NCBI GenBank assembly: GCA_018883285.1
Contig: VEQJ01000056.1
Coordinates: 1-6,980 of the forward strand
Direction: 5' to 3'
DNA length: 6,980 bases
Source of the DNA: Alphaproteobacteria bacterium
Lineage (GTDB): Bacteria > Pseudomonadota > Alphaproteobacteria > CAISOG01
Below are positions 1 to 6,980 of this stretch, one piece after another (the first letter of the stretch is position 1; each line of letters starts with the position of its first letter). The position numbers were made by a program, and so were the translations under genes. Under the pieces are notes generated by a model. It did not search any database, had not been told where the DNA came from, and saw only the letters and a list, made by a program, of their open reading frames with translations.

Positions 1-1977
<1,977 letters not shown>

Positions 1978-1989
1978 TTTGAAAATCCA

Positions 1990-2032
1990 ATTTACAGGTA
2001 AATGTTATGACGCACAGCAATATGTCTGTGCG
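1990..2032 (-). repeat. Two smaller hairpins next to the 23S 5' end
   Basis: Two short inverted repeats occupy the last part of the leader. One pairs ATTTA 1990-1994 with TAAAT 1999-2003 around CAGG. The other pairs CGCACAG 2011-2017 with CTGTGCG 2026-2032 around an 8-base loop. Both are within about 55 bases of the mature 23S 5' end. In pre-rRNA this zone normally pairs with the 3' trailer to make the RNase III stem. The trailer is outside the window, so I cannot test whether these local hairpins compete with it. Confidence 0.5.
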
Positions 2033-2082
2033 CAGTGCTTGCATAATAAATTGTGCATCTACCTATACTTAGGCAAATACAC

Positions 2083-2180
2083 GATGGCCACATACTTGAA
2101 TTATATATGTGCCCATCATCATCACAACCCTGATGAATATGTTGTGATGAAGCGAAACATCAAAAAACAATTTTGATGTT
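2083..2180 (-). repeat. Three adjacent hairpins in the 23S leader
   Basis: Three inverted repeats stand almost end to end. The first has stems 2083-2094 and 2106-2117 (GATGG/CCATC and CACATA/TATGTG, with one C.C mismatch between them, 11 pairs, 11-base loop). The second pairs 2119-2128 with 2141-2150 (TCATCACAAC/GTTGTGATGA, 10 perfect pairs, 12-base loop). The third pairs 2156-2165 with 2171-2180 (AACATCAAAA/TTTTGATGTT, 10 perfect pairs, 5-base loop). Gaps between them are 1 and 5 bases. They lie in the predicted transcribed leader, so likely roles are RNase III processing sites or structural insulation of the pre-rRNA. A terminator role is less likely, since they precede rRNA. Confidence 0.7.
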
Positions 2181-2201
2181 CGAGCTAGCAATCTTTACCA
2201 G

Positions 2202-2210
2202 GTCAAAGAA
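2202..2210 (-). promoter_or_regulatory. boxA-like antitermination site in the 23S leader
   Basis: The minus strand reads TTCTTTGAC about 30 bases after the predicted transcription start. It resembles the rRNA boxA core (TGCTCTTTGACA in alphaproteobacterial-type leaders; TGCTCTTTAACA in E. coli), where NusB/NusE bind to allow Nus-dependent antitermination. The position, between a promoter and the structural RNA, is what is expected for an rRNA leader. The match is partial, so this is supportive and not decisive. Confidence 0.4.
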
Positions 2211-2246
2211 GGTCGCAACCAACGAATCAGTGGCGACGGGAAAATG

Positions 2247-2275
2247 AACTTAGGCAAGTTTTGCGCGCCCGTCAA
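2247..2275 (-). promoter_or_regulatory. Candidate promoter for the 23S rRNA transcript
   Basis: On the minus strand, a TTGACG -35 element (2270-2275, preceded by GC so that it reads GCTTGACG) is followed after exactly 17 bases by TAAGTT (2247-2252) as the -10. The -35 fits the alphaproteobacterial CTTGAC preference well. The -10 matches the sigma-70 consensus at only three of six bases. Immediately upstream lies A/T-rich sequence (GGAAAATTTCC around 2278-2288) that could act as an UP element, as at many rRNA promoters. Predicted initiation is near 2240, giving a leader of about 260 nucleotides. No experimental support is available. Confidence 0.4.
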
Positions 2276-2378
2276 GCGGAAATTTTCCTAGAAAATGCAG
2301 AATCTCAATTTTTACCGATGCCAGCGCCCTTATTCCAGGCTAACAGCTTGGCTGGCCATGCTTTTTCAGCAATTTTTT

Positions 2379-3239
2379 TTAGTGGGCGGGCGCGGGCGCA
2401 GGGGGTTCCTCAGCGGGCTTTGGGATGTTTGCAGATGCCTCAGTACTGCCGGCAGACTCTTTGGGTGCATCCACAAAGGTGAGCGCCACTTGCGTGGCCT
2501 CAGCCAGCAATTCGGGCAAATGCGATTGAAATGGGCGTTGATCGCCAGGCTGCAGCACGGGATGATCGCCAGCAATCGTCCAGGCCAGCAGGGGTTGGCG
2601 ATCCTTACCACGCAGGGTTGCCTGGATAACAGGCAGGCTGATAGGAACGTCGCTTTGGTTAATCACCACCCCCTTAACCACCATCGGGATCGTCGATTCG
2701 CCATCGGCGGCCAATTCAATGGCAACATCGCGGATAACCAACCCCTCGCCCAGGCTGGGCACCGCCACCCCCAACAATTCATACAGCCGATCGGCGGCAG
2801 GCCAAAGGGCAACCACCTTGGCGCGCAGCACCACGATAGCGCTATTGGCAGCCAGCACCAGCAACAAAATCAGCATCCACAGCCTGGCGCGTTTTTTCTG
2901 ACGCCGCTCAGCCGCAATTTGCGCGGGAATATCGGCCTCAACATTCGCCAACCTGGCCGACAATTCAGCAAACTCAGGATCCTGCGGTTCGGCAGCCCCC
3001 TCCTCATTTTCTAAATCGCGATCCAGCGTATCGGAATCAAATGGTGGGGTCTCAGTTATAGTGGGCGCTTCATCCGCAGCGGGCATATCCCGCAGGGCTG
3101 CAGCTGCCTTAGCCCCCTCCCCCTCATAGCGCCACTGATTGCCGCAGCGGGCACATTTCAACAGCTTACCGACCAGCCCCCCCGCAACCTCTGGGGCGCG
3201 GAATTTGGATACACAAAGCGGGCATTCGATAATCGTCAT
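2379..3239 (-). CDS. MJ0042-type zinc-ribbon, single-pass membrane protein (DUF3426-like)
   Basis: This is a 286-residue protein. Residues 1-40 form a small zinc ribbon with two Cys pairs (C6-x2-C9 and C29-x2-C32), as in the MJ0042 family. Residues 41-110 are an acidic, Ala/Pro/Glu-rich linker. A basic patch RRQKKRAR (112-119) precedes one transmembrane segment at about 120-139. Residues 140-258 look like the DUF3426 beta-rich domain, including a VxGxVxNQSDVPISLP stretch and a later LxPGDxxPFxxxL stretch. The tail is Pro/Ala-rich. The basic patch suggests the zinc ribbon is cytoplasmic and the C-terminal domain periplasmic. The molecular role of the family is not established; alphaproteobacterial members are often encoded near cell-division genes, but none is seen here. 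The ATG at 3237-3239 is chosen because the zinc ribbon starts five residues later. The upstream 20 bases hold no clear Shine-Dalgarno sequence. TAA ends the gene. Confidence 0.88.
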   Translation of the reverse strand: MTIIECPLCVSKFRAPEVAGGLVGKLLKCARCGNQWRYEGEGAKAAAALRDMPAADEAPTITETPPFDSDTLDRDLENEEGAAEPQDPEFAELSARLANVEADIPAQIAAERRQKKRARLWMLILLLVLAANSAIVVLRAKVVALWPAADRLYELLGVAVPSLGEGLVIRDVAIELAADGESTIPMVVKGVVINQSDVPISLPVIQATLRGKDRQPLLAWTIAGDHPVLQPGDQRPFQSHLPELLAEATQVALTFVDAPKESAGSTEASANIPKPAEEPPAPAPAH

Positions 3240-3245
3240 GACACT

Positions 3246-3275
3246 ATATTAGAGGAGAGTGTGGCCAAGTAACAA
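3246..3275 (-). promoter_or_regulatory. Candidate promoter giving a leaderless zinc-ribbon mRNA
   Basis: The minus strand shows TTGTTA (3270-3275), an 18-base spacer, then TAATAT (3246-3251). The last base of the -10 is six bases before the ATG, so initiation at the usual distance would fall on the start codon itself. Together with the absence of an AG-rich ribosome-binding site upstream, this suggests a leaderless transcript. The hexamers are moderate matches and the inference rests on spacing. Confidence 0.35.
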
Positions 3276-3295
3276 GTGAAAGCGCGGCCAAGCCT

Positions 3296-3303
3296 AAAAA
3301 AAA
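3296..3303 (-). terminator. T-tract just downstream of tRNA-Arg
   Basis: Eight consecutive T residues on the minus strand begin five bases after the tRNA CCA end. An inverted repeat GCCAAG (3287-3292) / CTTGGC (3307-3312), overlapping the discriminator and CCA, flanks the tract. The tRNA acceptor and T-arm stems followed by the U-run could serve as a simple terminator or 3' trailer. It is not a classical hairpin-plus-U terminator. Confidence 0.3.
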
Positions 3304-3308
3304 TATCT

Positions 3309-3385
3309 TGGCGTTCCCGGGAGGTCTCGAACCTCCGACCTAGCGTTTAGGAAACGCTCGCTCTGTCCAGCTGAGCTACGGGAAC
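3309..3385 (-). tRNA. tRNA-Arg (anticodon CCT)
   Basis: A full cloverleaf can be drawn on the minus strand. The acceptor is GTTCCCG/CGGGAAC (3379-3385 with 3313-3319) and the D-stem is GCTC/GAGC. The anticodon stem is AGCGT/ACGCT with loop TTCCTAA, and the anticodon CCT is at 3349-3351. The variable loop has five bases. The T-stem is GGAGG/CCTCC with loop TTCGAGA. The discriminator is G (3312) and the 3' CCA is encoded (3309-3311). It decodes the AGG arginine codon. It lies about 70 bases upstream of the zinc-ribbon gene on the same strand, with a T-tract between them, so the two are probably separate units. Confidence 0.96.
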
Positions 3386-3398
3386 GCACCAGCAGGCG

Positions 3399-3427
3399 AT
3401 TGTAGCGACTCAGCCAGCATGAAACAA
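3399..3427 (-). promoter_or_regulatory. Candidate promoter for tRNA-Arg
   Basis: The minus strand reads TTGTTT (3422-3427), a 17-base spacer, then TACAAT (3399-3404), which matches five of six -10 consensus bases. The -10 ends 13 bases before the tRNA 5' end, so the primary transcript would carry a leader of about six bases, as expected for a single tRNA gene. Confidence 0.45.
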
Positions 3428-3482
3428 CACCCCCCGCGCCAATCCACAAAAACCTGCCGCTATCCACCACAACGCCCTGAAA

Positions 3483-3500
3483 TTGTTACCGATTTGTTAC
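3483..3500. repeat. Direct heptamer repeat, operator-like
   Basis: TTGTTAC occurs twice, at 3483-3489 and 3494-3500, with starts 11 bases apart, about one helical turn. It lies about 60 bases upstream of the candidate nrdA -35. This spacing suits a dimeric regulator contacting one DNA face. I do not recognise it as an NrdR box or any named operator. Confidence 0.35.
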
Positions 3501-3560
3501 ATACAGTTGCACGCCAGCCACAGCCTGGGCGATTTGTGGCAAAAATATGCTGACAGCCTC

Positions 3561-3588
3561 TTGCGGTCTCGGGGAAGGCTGCTATCAT
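3561..3588 (+). promoter_or_regulatory. Candidate nrdA promoter
   Basis: TTGCGG (3561-3566, preceded by C, giving the alphaproteobacterial CTTG core), a 16-base spacer, then TATCAT (3583-3588, five of six consensus bases). Initiation near 3595 would give a 5' leader of about 145 bases before the nrdA ATG. Other promoters in the region cannot be excluded. Confidence 0.35.
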
Positions 3589-3740
3589 CAATATCTGGTA
3601 AGGAAATTACAACCAGACCACCAAATATGGTTTTTCAACCAGTTAGGCGGCCTGGATGCAATGACCCCCACCAACCAAGGATGATCAGCAGATTTTCCCC
3701 CCTCTTTTGATACCCCTCTTATGATTTAGGAGCCTACCCC

Positions 3741-5819
3741 ATGTCACAAGCCTTCACTGAGGATCTTTTCTCTGGTCAAACCTTGGCGCAACCCCACGAT
3801 GCCGCGCCAGGAACTTCGCAGGCCTCTGCCAGCCAGTCTGCTGCCCAGGCGCCCGCCCAGCCGCCCGCCCAGCCCACCATGTTTGACCGCTTGCAATCGG
3901 ATCGCGGCATTGTCATTACCGTGGATCGGCGGCGTGATGCCCTGTTGACCGATTTTGGCCGCGCCACGCTGGATGACCGCTATTTATTGCCGGGCGAAAG
4001 CTATCAGGATTTGTTCGGGCGGGTGGCCAGCCACTATGCCGACAACAGTGACCATGCCCAACGGCTGTATGATTACATCAGCCAGATGTGGTTCATGCCT
4101 GCCACCCCCGTTCTCAGCAATGGTGGAACGCAGCGCGGCCTGCCCATCTCCTGCTTTTTGAATGAGGCCGACGACACCCTGGAGGGGATTGTTGACCTGT
4201 GGAATGAGAATGTTTGGCTGGCGGCGCGCGGTGGCGGGATTGGCAGCTATTGGGGCAATTTGCGCTCGATCGGCGAAAAGGTTAAGGGCAATGGCAAAAC
4301 CAGCGGGGTGGTGCCCTTTATTCGGGTACAAGATTCCCTGACCCTGGCCATCAGTCAGGGCAGCTTGCGACGGGGCAGTGCCGCCGTTTACCTGGATGTG
4401 CGCCATCCCGAAATCGAAGAATTTATTGAGCTGCGGCGGCCAACCGGCGGCGATCCCAACCGCAAGGCACCCAACCTGCACCATGGGGTGTTGATTCCCG
4501 ATTCCTTTATGCGGGCGGTGGAGCTGGATGAGGCTTGGCCGCTGGTCAGCCCGAAAAACGGCGCGGTGATGCGGACGGTTTCGGCGCGCGACCTGTGGAT
4601 TCGCCTGCTAACCGCGCGGATCGAAACGGGGGAGCCGTATTTTGTCTTTATCGACCATGTCAACCGCGCCATTCCAGAGCATCACAAGCTGGCGGGGCTG
4701 CATGTCAAAACCAGCAATTTGTGCAGCGAAATTACCCTGCCCACCGGTATCGACAGCTATGGCAAAAAACGCACCGCCGTCTGCTGCCTGTCCTCTGTCA
4801 ACTTGGAATATTATCGGGAGTGGAGCGGTAATGGCCAATTCTATGAGGATATTTTCCGTTTCCTGGACAATGTGTTGCAGGACTTCATTGACTCCGCGCC
4901 GCCGACCATGGCGCACGCTACCTATGCCGCCATGCGGGAACGCAGCATCGGCCTGGGCGTGATGGGCTACCACTCCTTCCTACAGGCCAACGGCATTCCG
5001 ATGGAATCGGTGATGGCCAAGGTTTGGAACAAGCGGATGTTCGCCGAGATTAAGACCGAATCGGATCGGGTGTCCAAATTGCTGGCCAATGAGCGGGGGG
5101 CGTGCCCCGATGCCGCCGACTATGGCATTATGGAACGCTTTTCCAACAAATTGGCGATTGCCCCAACCGCCAGCATTTCGATTATCTGTGGCAATTCCAG
5201 CCCGGGGATTGAACCCTTTGCCGCCAACAGCTTTATGCAAAAAACCCTGTCGGGATCCTTTAACGTCCGCAACAAAAACCTGGTAAAATTGTTAGAGGAA
5301 AAGGGGCAGAACACCGACGATGTCTGGTCATCGATCACGGTGAATGAGGGGTCGGTGCAGCATCTGGACTTTTTGACAGAGGATGAAAAGCTGGTGTTCA
5401 AAACCGCCTTTGAATTGGATCAGCGGTGGTTGATTGAACATGCCGCCGACCGCACCCCCTTTATTTGCCAGGCGCAGTCGTTGAACATTTTCCTGCCCGC
5501 CGACGTGCACAAAAAGGATCTGCACGACATCCATTTTTCGGCCTGGCGCAAGGGGGTCAAAAGCCTGTACTACTGCCGATCCAAATCGCTGCAACGGTCG
5601 GAGGTGGTGGCGAACAACAGCAACGCCCCCGCCATGGCGCAGGGCAACAACCGCCCCGCCAGCCAGAATGGCATACCATCGGCGGCCAATGATCCAACCG
5701 CATCAAGCCGCGTTACCCTGTTGCATGCGGATGAGCAGGAGCCGATGTTGCCCACCACCCATCCCATTCTTCAGGCCGACAATTCCAACAATTATGAGGA
5801 ATGCCTGGCCTGTCAGTAG
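3741..5819 (+). CDS. nrdA: Class I ribonucleoside-diphosphate reductase, alpha (large) subunit
   Basis: This enzyme reduces ribonucleotides (NDPs in class I) to deoxyribonucleotides for DNA synthesis, in the cytoplasm, together with a radical-bearing NrdB. The 692-residue protein has the redox cysteine C138 (ISCF), the catalytic triad N326-x-C328-x-E330 (NLCSE), the partner cysteine C348, and a PTASISIICGNSSPGIEP block (475-492). It also has the Y610-Y611 radical-transfer pair (SLYYCRS) and a C-terminal C688-x2-C691 shuttle. The YY pair points to class I, not the B12-dependent class II. There is no N-terminal ATP-cone; instead residues 1-46 are an Ala/Gln/Pro/Ser-rich extension before the core starts at MFDRL (M47). 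Residues 620-680 are a flexible linker before the CxxC tail. The start is supported by AGGAG at 3728-3732, eight bases before the ATG; M47 (3879) is a less likely start. No nrdB follows directly. Confidence 0.96.
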   Translation: MSQAFTEDLFSGQTLAQPHDAAPGTSQASASQSAAQAPAQPPAQPTMFDRLQSDRGIVITVDRRRDALLTDFGRATLDDRYLLPGESYQDLFGRVASHYADNSDHAQRLYDYISQMWFMPATPVLSNGGTQRGLPISCFLNEADDTLEGIVDLWNENVWLAARGGGIGSYWGNLRSIGEKVKGNGKTSGVVPFIRVQDSLTLAISQGSLRRGSAAVYLDVRHPEIEEFIELRRPTGGDPNRKAPNLHHGVLIPDSFMRAVELDEAWPLVSPKNGAVMRTVSARDLWIRLLTARIETGEPYFVFIDHVNRAIPEHHKLAGLHVKTSNLCSEITLPTGIDSYGKKRTAVCCLSSVNLEYYREWSGNGQFYEDIFRFLDNVLQDFIDSAPPTMAHATYAAMRERSIGLGVMGYHSFLQANGIPMESVMAKVWNKRMFAEIKTESDRVSKLLANERGACPDAADYGIMERFSNKLAIAPTASISIICGNSSPGIEPFAANSFMQKTLSGSFNVRNKNLVKLLEEKGQNTDDVWSSITVNEGSVQHLDFLTEDEKLVFKTAFELDQRWLIEHAADRTPFICQAQSLNIFLPADVHKKDLHDIHFSAWRKGVKSLYYCRSKSLQRSEVVANNSNAPAMAQGNNRPASQNGIPSAANDPTASSRVTLLHADEQEPMLPTTHPILQADNSNNYEECLACQ

Positions 5820-5839
5820 GGTCTTGGGGGGGGTGCTGC

Positions 5840-5862
5840 GGGGCTGTGATTTAGCACGCCCC
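5840..5862 (+). terminator. GC-rich hairpin after nrdA
   Basis: GGGGC (5840-5844) pairs with GCCCC (5858-5862), and GTG (5846-5848) with CAC (5855-5857). There is one bulged T and a six-base loop ATTTAG. It begins about 20 bases after the nrdA stop. No T-run follows, so it would be an imperfect intrinsic terminator. It may attenuate read-through into the next gene or protect the nrdA mRNA 3' end. Confidence 0.35.
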
Positions 5863-5901
5863 ACCCCCGCGTAACCTCTTCAACCAAGGACGCCAGCGGC
5901 C

Positions 5902-6980
5902 ATGTTTGCCAAGAAAACCGTCTTAATCCTGGGCGCTGGCGCCTCCGTCCCCTATGGCTACCCCACCGGTGCGGGATTGGTGGATGAGGTGTTGAAAAGA
6001 GCTAACCATCGCCTTAACAATAAAAATTTGTGGGAACACAGGTGGAAACCATATGACTACACAGTATCAAGCCCAGAAGAAGAAAATTTAAAAACTTTTA
6101 TTGGCAATATAAGAAAATACAAACCAATTAACATTGATTATTTTTTGCATCAAGTTTATGGCGGCGGAACTGAACAACATAAACAGCTTATACAATTGGG
6201 GCACGAACTGATTGCTGAAGTTATTTTACGTTGCGAGAAAAAAATTGATGACAGGGGTAATTTTACAAGACCTATCAAAGACCAAGATGGCAACCTAGCT
6301 AAAGATAAAAATGGAATCAACTCTTATGAAGATAATTGGTACCGCTATTTACGGCACGATCTACTCAGTGACGGCGCATTGGAAGGAGAGCAGGACGAGA
6401 ATGGATTAACAACAGCTCTGAAAAAAAGTCTCAAAAACCTTCACATAATCACTTTCAACTATGATGTTTCATTAGAATATTTTCTTTATGAAAGCTTTAA
6501 GGTCTTAAATGAGAAATGTGCTCAAGCAGTACTAGAAAAACTTAATATTCTTCATGTCTACGGCCAAATCCGCGACAATTTTCAACAAGAAATTACGAAC
6601 AACAGAAAATTTGGATATCCCCTAGAACCTTTAGATCCCTTATCTAACTATGGCAACTGGGATAATATTGATAGCAAGCTAACTCAAAATCAAATTAACA
6701 TAATAAATACTGATCCATGGGCTTCTGCTAAAGAAGAGATAACCAAACTTGATAAGGCTCTTAAAATTGCCGCCCCACATATCAGCGTGATCGGCGAAAA
6801 CAAATCTAGAGATGAGAAGGTCACCGCAAGAGCCAAAGAAATGCTGAAAGACGCCGAAACCCTGGCTTTTTTTGGCTTTGGCTTTGATGAGAACAATTTG
6901 AATGTGCTTGGTTTTGAAGATTTTAATAAAAATCCCATGAATTGGGATTCCAATATAGGGAAAATAGTGCTGCGTGGGAC
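5902..6980 (+). CDS. SIR2-like (NAD-binding Rossmann) protein, probable defence effector; 3' end beyond window
   Basis: An open frame of 359 codons without a stop runs off the right edge. Residues 7-31 read VLILGAGASVPYGYPTG and onward, the nucleotide-binding GAGAS loop of SIR2-like proteins. HIITFNYDVSLEYFL (181-195) matches the family's TFNYD/TNYD motif. ILHVYGQI (216-223) corresponds to the H-x-x-G region, with H218 the likely catalytic or NAD-contacting histidine. AFFGFGFDENNLNVLG (322-337) is the C-terminal Rossmann G-x-GF-DxxN motif. No zinc-binding Cys pairs of classical sirtuin deacetylases are visible. Proteins with this layout include NAD-hydrolysing anti-phage effectors, but single genes of unknown function are also common, so the defence role is inferred. 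The start ATG has AAGGA at 5886-5890, 11 bases upstream; it lies 82 bases after nrdA on the same strand. The first 30 codons are GC-rich, codons of about 33-290 are AT-rich, and the last part is intermediate. Confidence 0.85.
   Translation, partial: MFAKKTVLILGAGASVPYGYPTGAGLVDEVLKRANHRLNNKNLWEHRWKPYDYTVSSPEEENLKTFIGNIRKYKPINIDYFLHQVYGGGTEQHKQLIQLGHELIAEVILRCEKKIDDRGNFTRPIKDQDGNLAKDKNGINSYEDNWYRYLRHDLLSDGALEGEQDENGLTTALKKSLKNLHIITFNYDVSLEYFLYESFKVLNEKCAQAVLEKLNILHVYGQIRDNFQQEITNNRKFGYPLEPLDPLSNYGNWDNIDSKLTQNQINIINTDPWASAKEEITKLDKALKIAAPHISVIGENKSRDEKVTARAKEMLKDAETLAFFGFGFDENNLNVLGFEDFNKNPMNWDSNIGKIVLRG

Larger units (their letters stand above)
1978..2378 (-). other. 23S rRNA leader / intergenic region without genes
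   Basis: This stretch of about 400 bases separates the zinc-ribbon gene stop (2379) from the 23S 5' end. I looked for the 16S 3' end (anti-Shine-Dalgarno AAAGGAGGTGATCC on either strand) and for tRNA-Ile or tRNA-Ala cloverleaves, and found none. It is more AT-rich than its surroundings. It contains a candidate minus-strand promoter, a boxA-like motif and several hairpins, listed separately. The content suggests a self-standing transcription leader for 23S, not an ordinary 16S-23S spacer. Confidence 0.75.
3386..3740. other. Divergent control region between tRNA-Arg and nrdA
   Basis: About 355 bases with no convincing gene. It carries the tRNA-Arg promoter at its left end and the nrdA promoter and ribosome-binding site to the right. 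Other visible structure: a direct repeat TTGTTAC at 3483-3489 and 3494-3500 (11-base period), an inverted repeat GCCACA/TGTGGC (3517-3522 and 3535-3540), and a repeated CAACCAG (3610-3616 and 3636-3642). The 75-codon frame starting at 3483 has no ribosome-binding site or recognisable content and is judged incidental. Confidence 0.6.

Noticed and set aside
2011..2180. CRISPR-like or spacer-tRNA content in the AT-rich leader
   Set aside because: The repeats are inverted and differ from one another, with no regularly spaced direct repeats, and no cloverleaf can be drawn.
2359..2380. Hairpin plus T8 on the plus strand at the end of the zinc-ribbon gene
   Set aside because: The stem TGCT/AGCA has only four pairs, and no plus-strand gene lies upstream for it to terminate. 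In the minus direction the run is A, not T.
2295..3014. 239-codon plus-strand frame
   Set aside because: It is antisense to the zinc-ribbon gene, whose product has a clear Cys-pair motif, membrane segment and family-like domain. The plus-strand product is Gln/His/Arg-rich with no recognisable motif.
3481..3740. Cobalamin riboswitch or NrdR boxes upstream of nrdA
   Set aside because: AGCCACAG and GGGGAAGGC fragments faintly recall B12-riboswitch words, but the order and core do not fit, and a class I enzyme would not need B12. No pair of NrdR-type 16-base palindromes is present.
3984..4484. 166-codon minus-strand frame and other frames within 3776-5874
   Set aside because: They are shadows of nrdA in other frames, which has complete family motifs throughout.
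6690..6953. 87-codon minus-strand frame
   Set aside because: It is antisense to the SIR2-like gene, whose frame carries the conserved GFGFDENN motif here. The minus-strand product is Ser/Leu/Phe-rich, typical of a shadow frame.

Overview
The window looks chromosomal and most likely comes from an alphaproteobacterium. The evidence is the 5' end and core of the 23S rRNA, a DUF3426-type zinc-ribbon membrane protein of the kind common in that class, a class I ribonucleotide reductase large subunit of alphaproteobacterial type, and -35 elements with a CTTG core. Most of the sequence is moderately GC-rich. The exception is the middle of the last gene, which is clearly AT-rich. I cannot place the organism below class level.

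Layout: 1 to about 1977 is the 5' two thirds of a 23S rRNA gene on the minus strand, running off the left edge near E. coli position 2118. About 1978-2378 is its leader. It holds a candidate promoter (2247-2275), a boxA-like site (2202-2210) and a tight series of perfect or near-perfect hairpins, but no tRNA and no 16S rRNA. At 2379-3239 (minus) lies a membrane-anchored MJ0042-type zinc-ribbon protein with a possible leaderless start. At 3309-3385 (minus) is tRNA-Arg(CCT) with an encoded CCA and its own candidate promoter. About 3386-3740 is the divergent control region. At 3741-5819 (plus) is nrdA, complete, with all class I catalytic residues but no N-terminal ATP-cone. From 5902 to the right edge (plus) is an incomplete gene for a SIR2-like protein, the family whose members often act as NAD-consuming effectors in anti-phage defence.

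How it fits together: the left half is housekeeping translation machinery (23S, tRNA-Arg) with one envelope-type protein. The 23S gene appears to be transcribed from its own promoter, because a protein gene and a tRNA, not 16S, precede it. This is the unlinked rRNA arrangement known from Rickettsiales and some other lineages. The right half pairs a core nucleotide-metabolism gene (nrdA, without nrdB next to it) with an accessory gene. The SIR2-like gene is the best candidate for an undescribed system. Its ends match host base composition while its middle is AT-rich, and any partner genes lie beyond the right edge.
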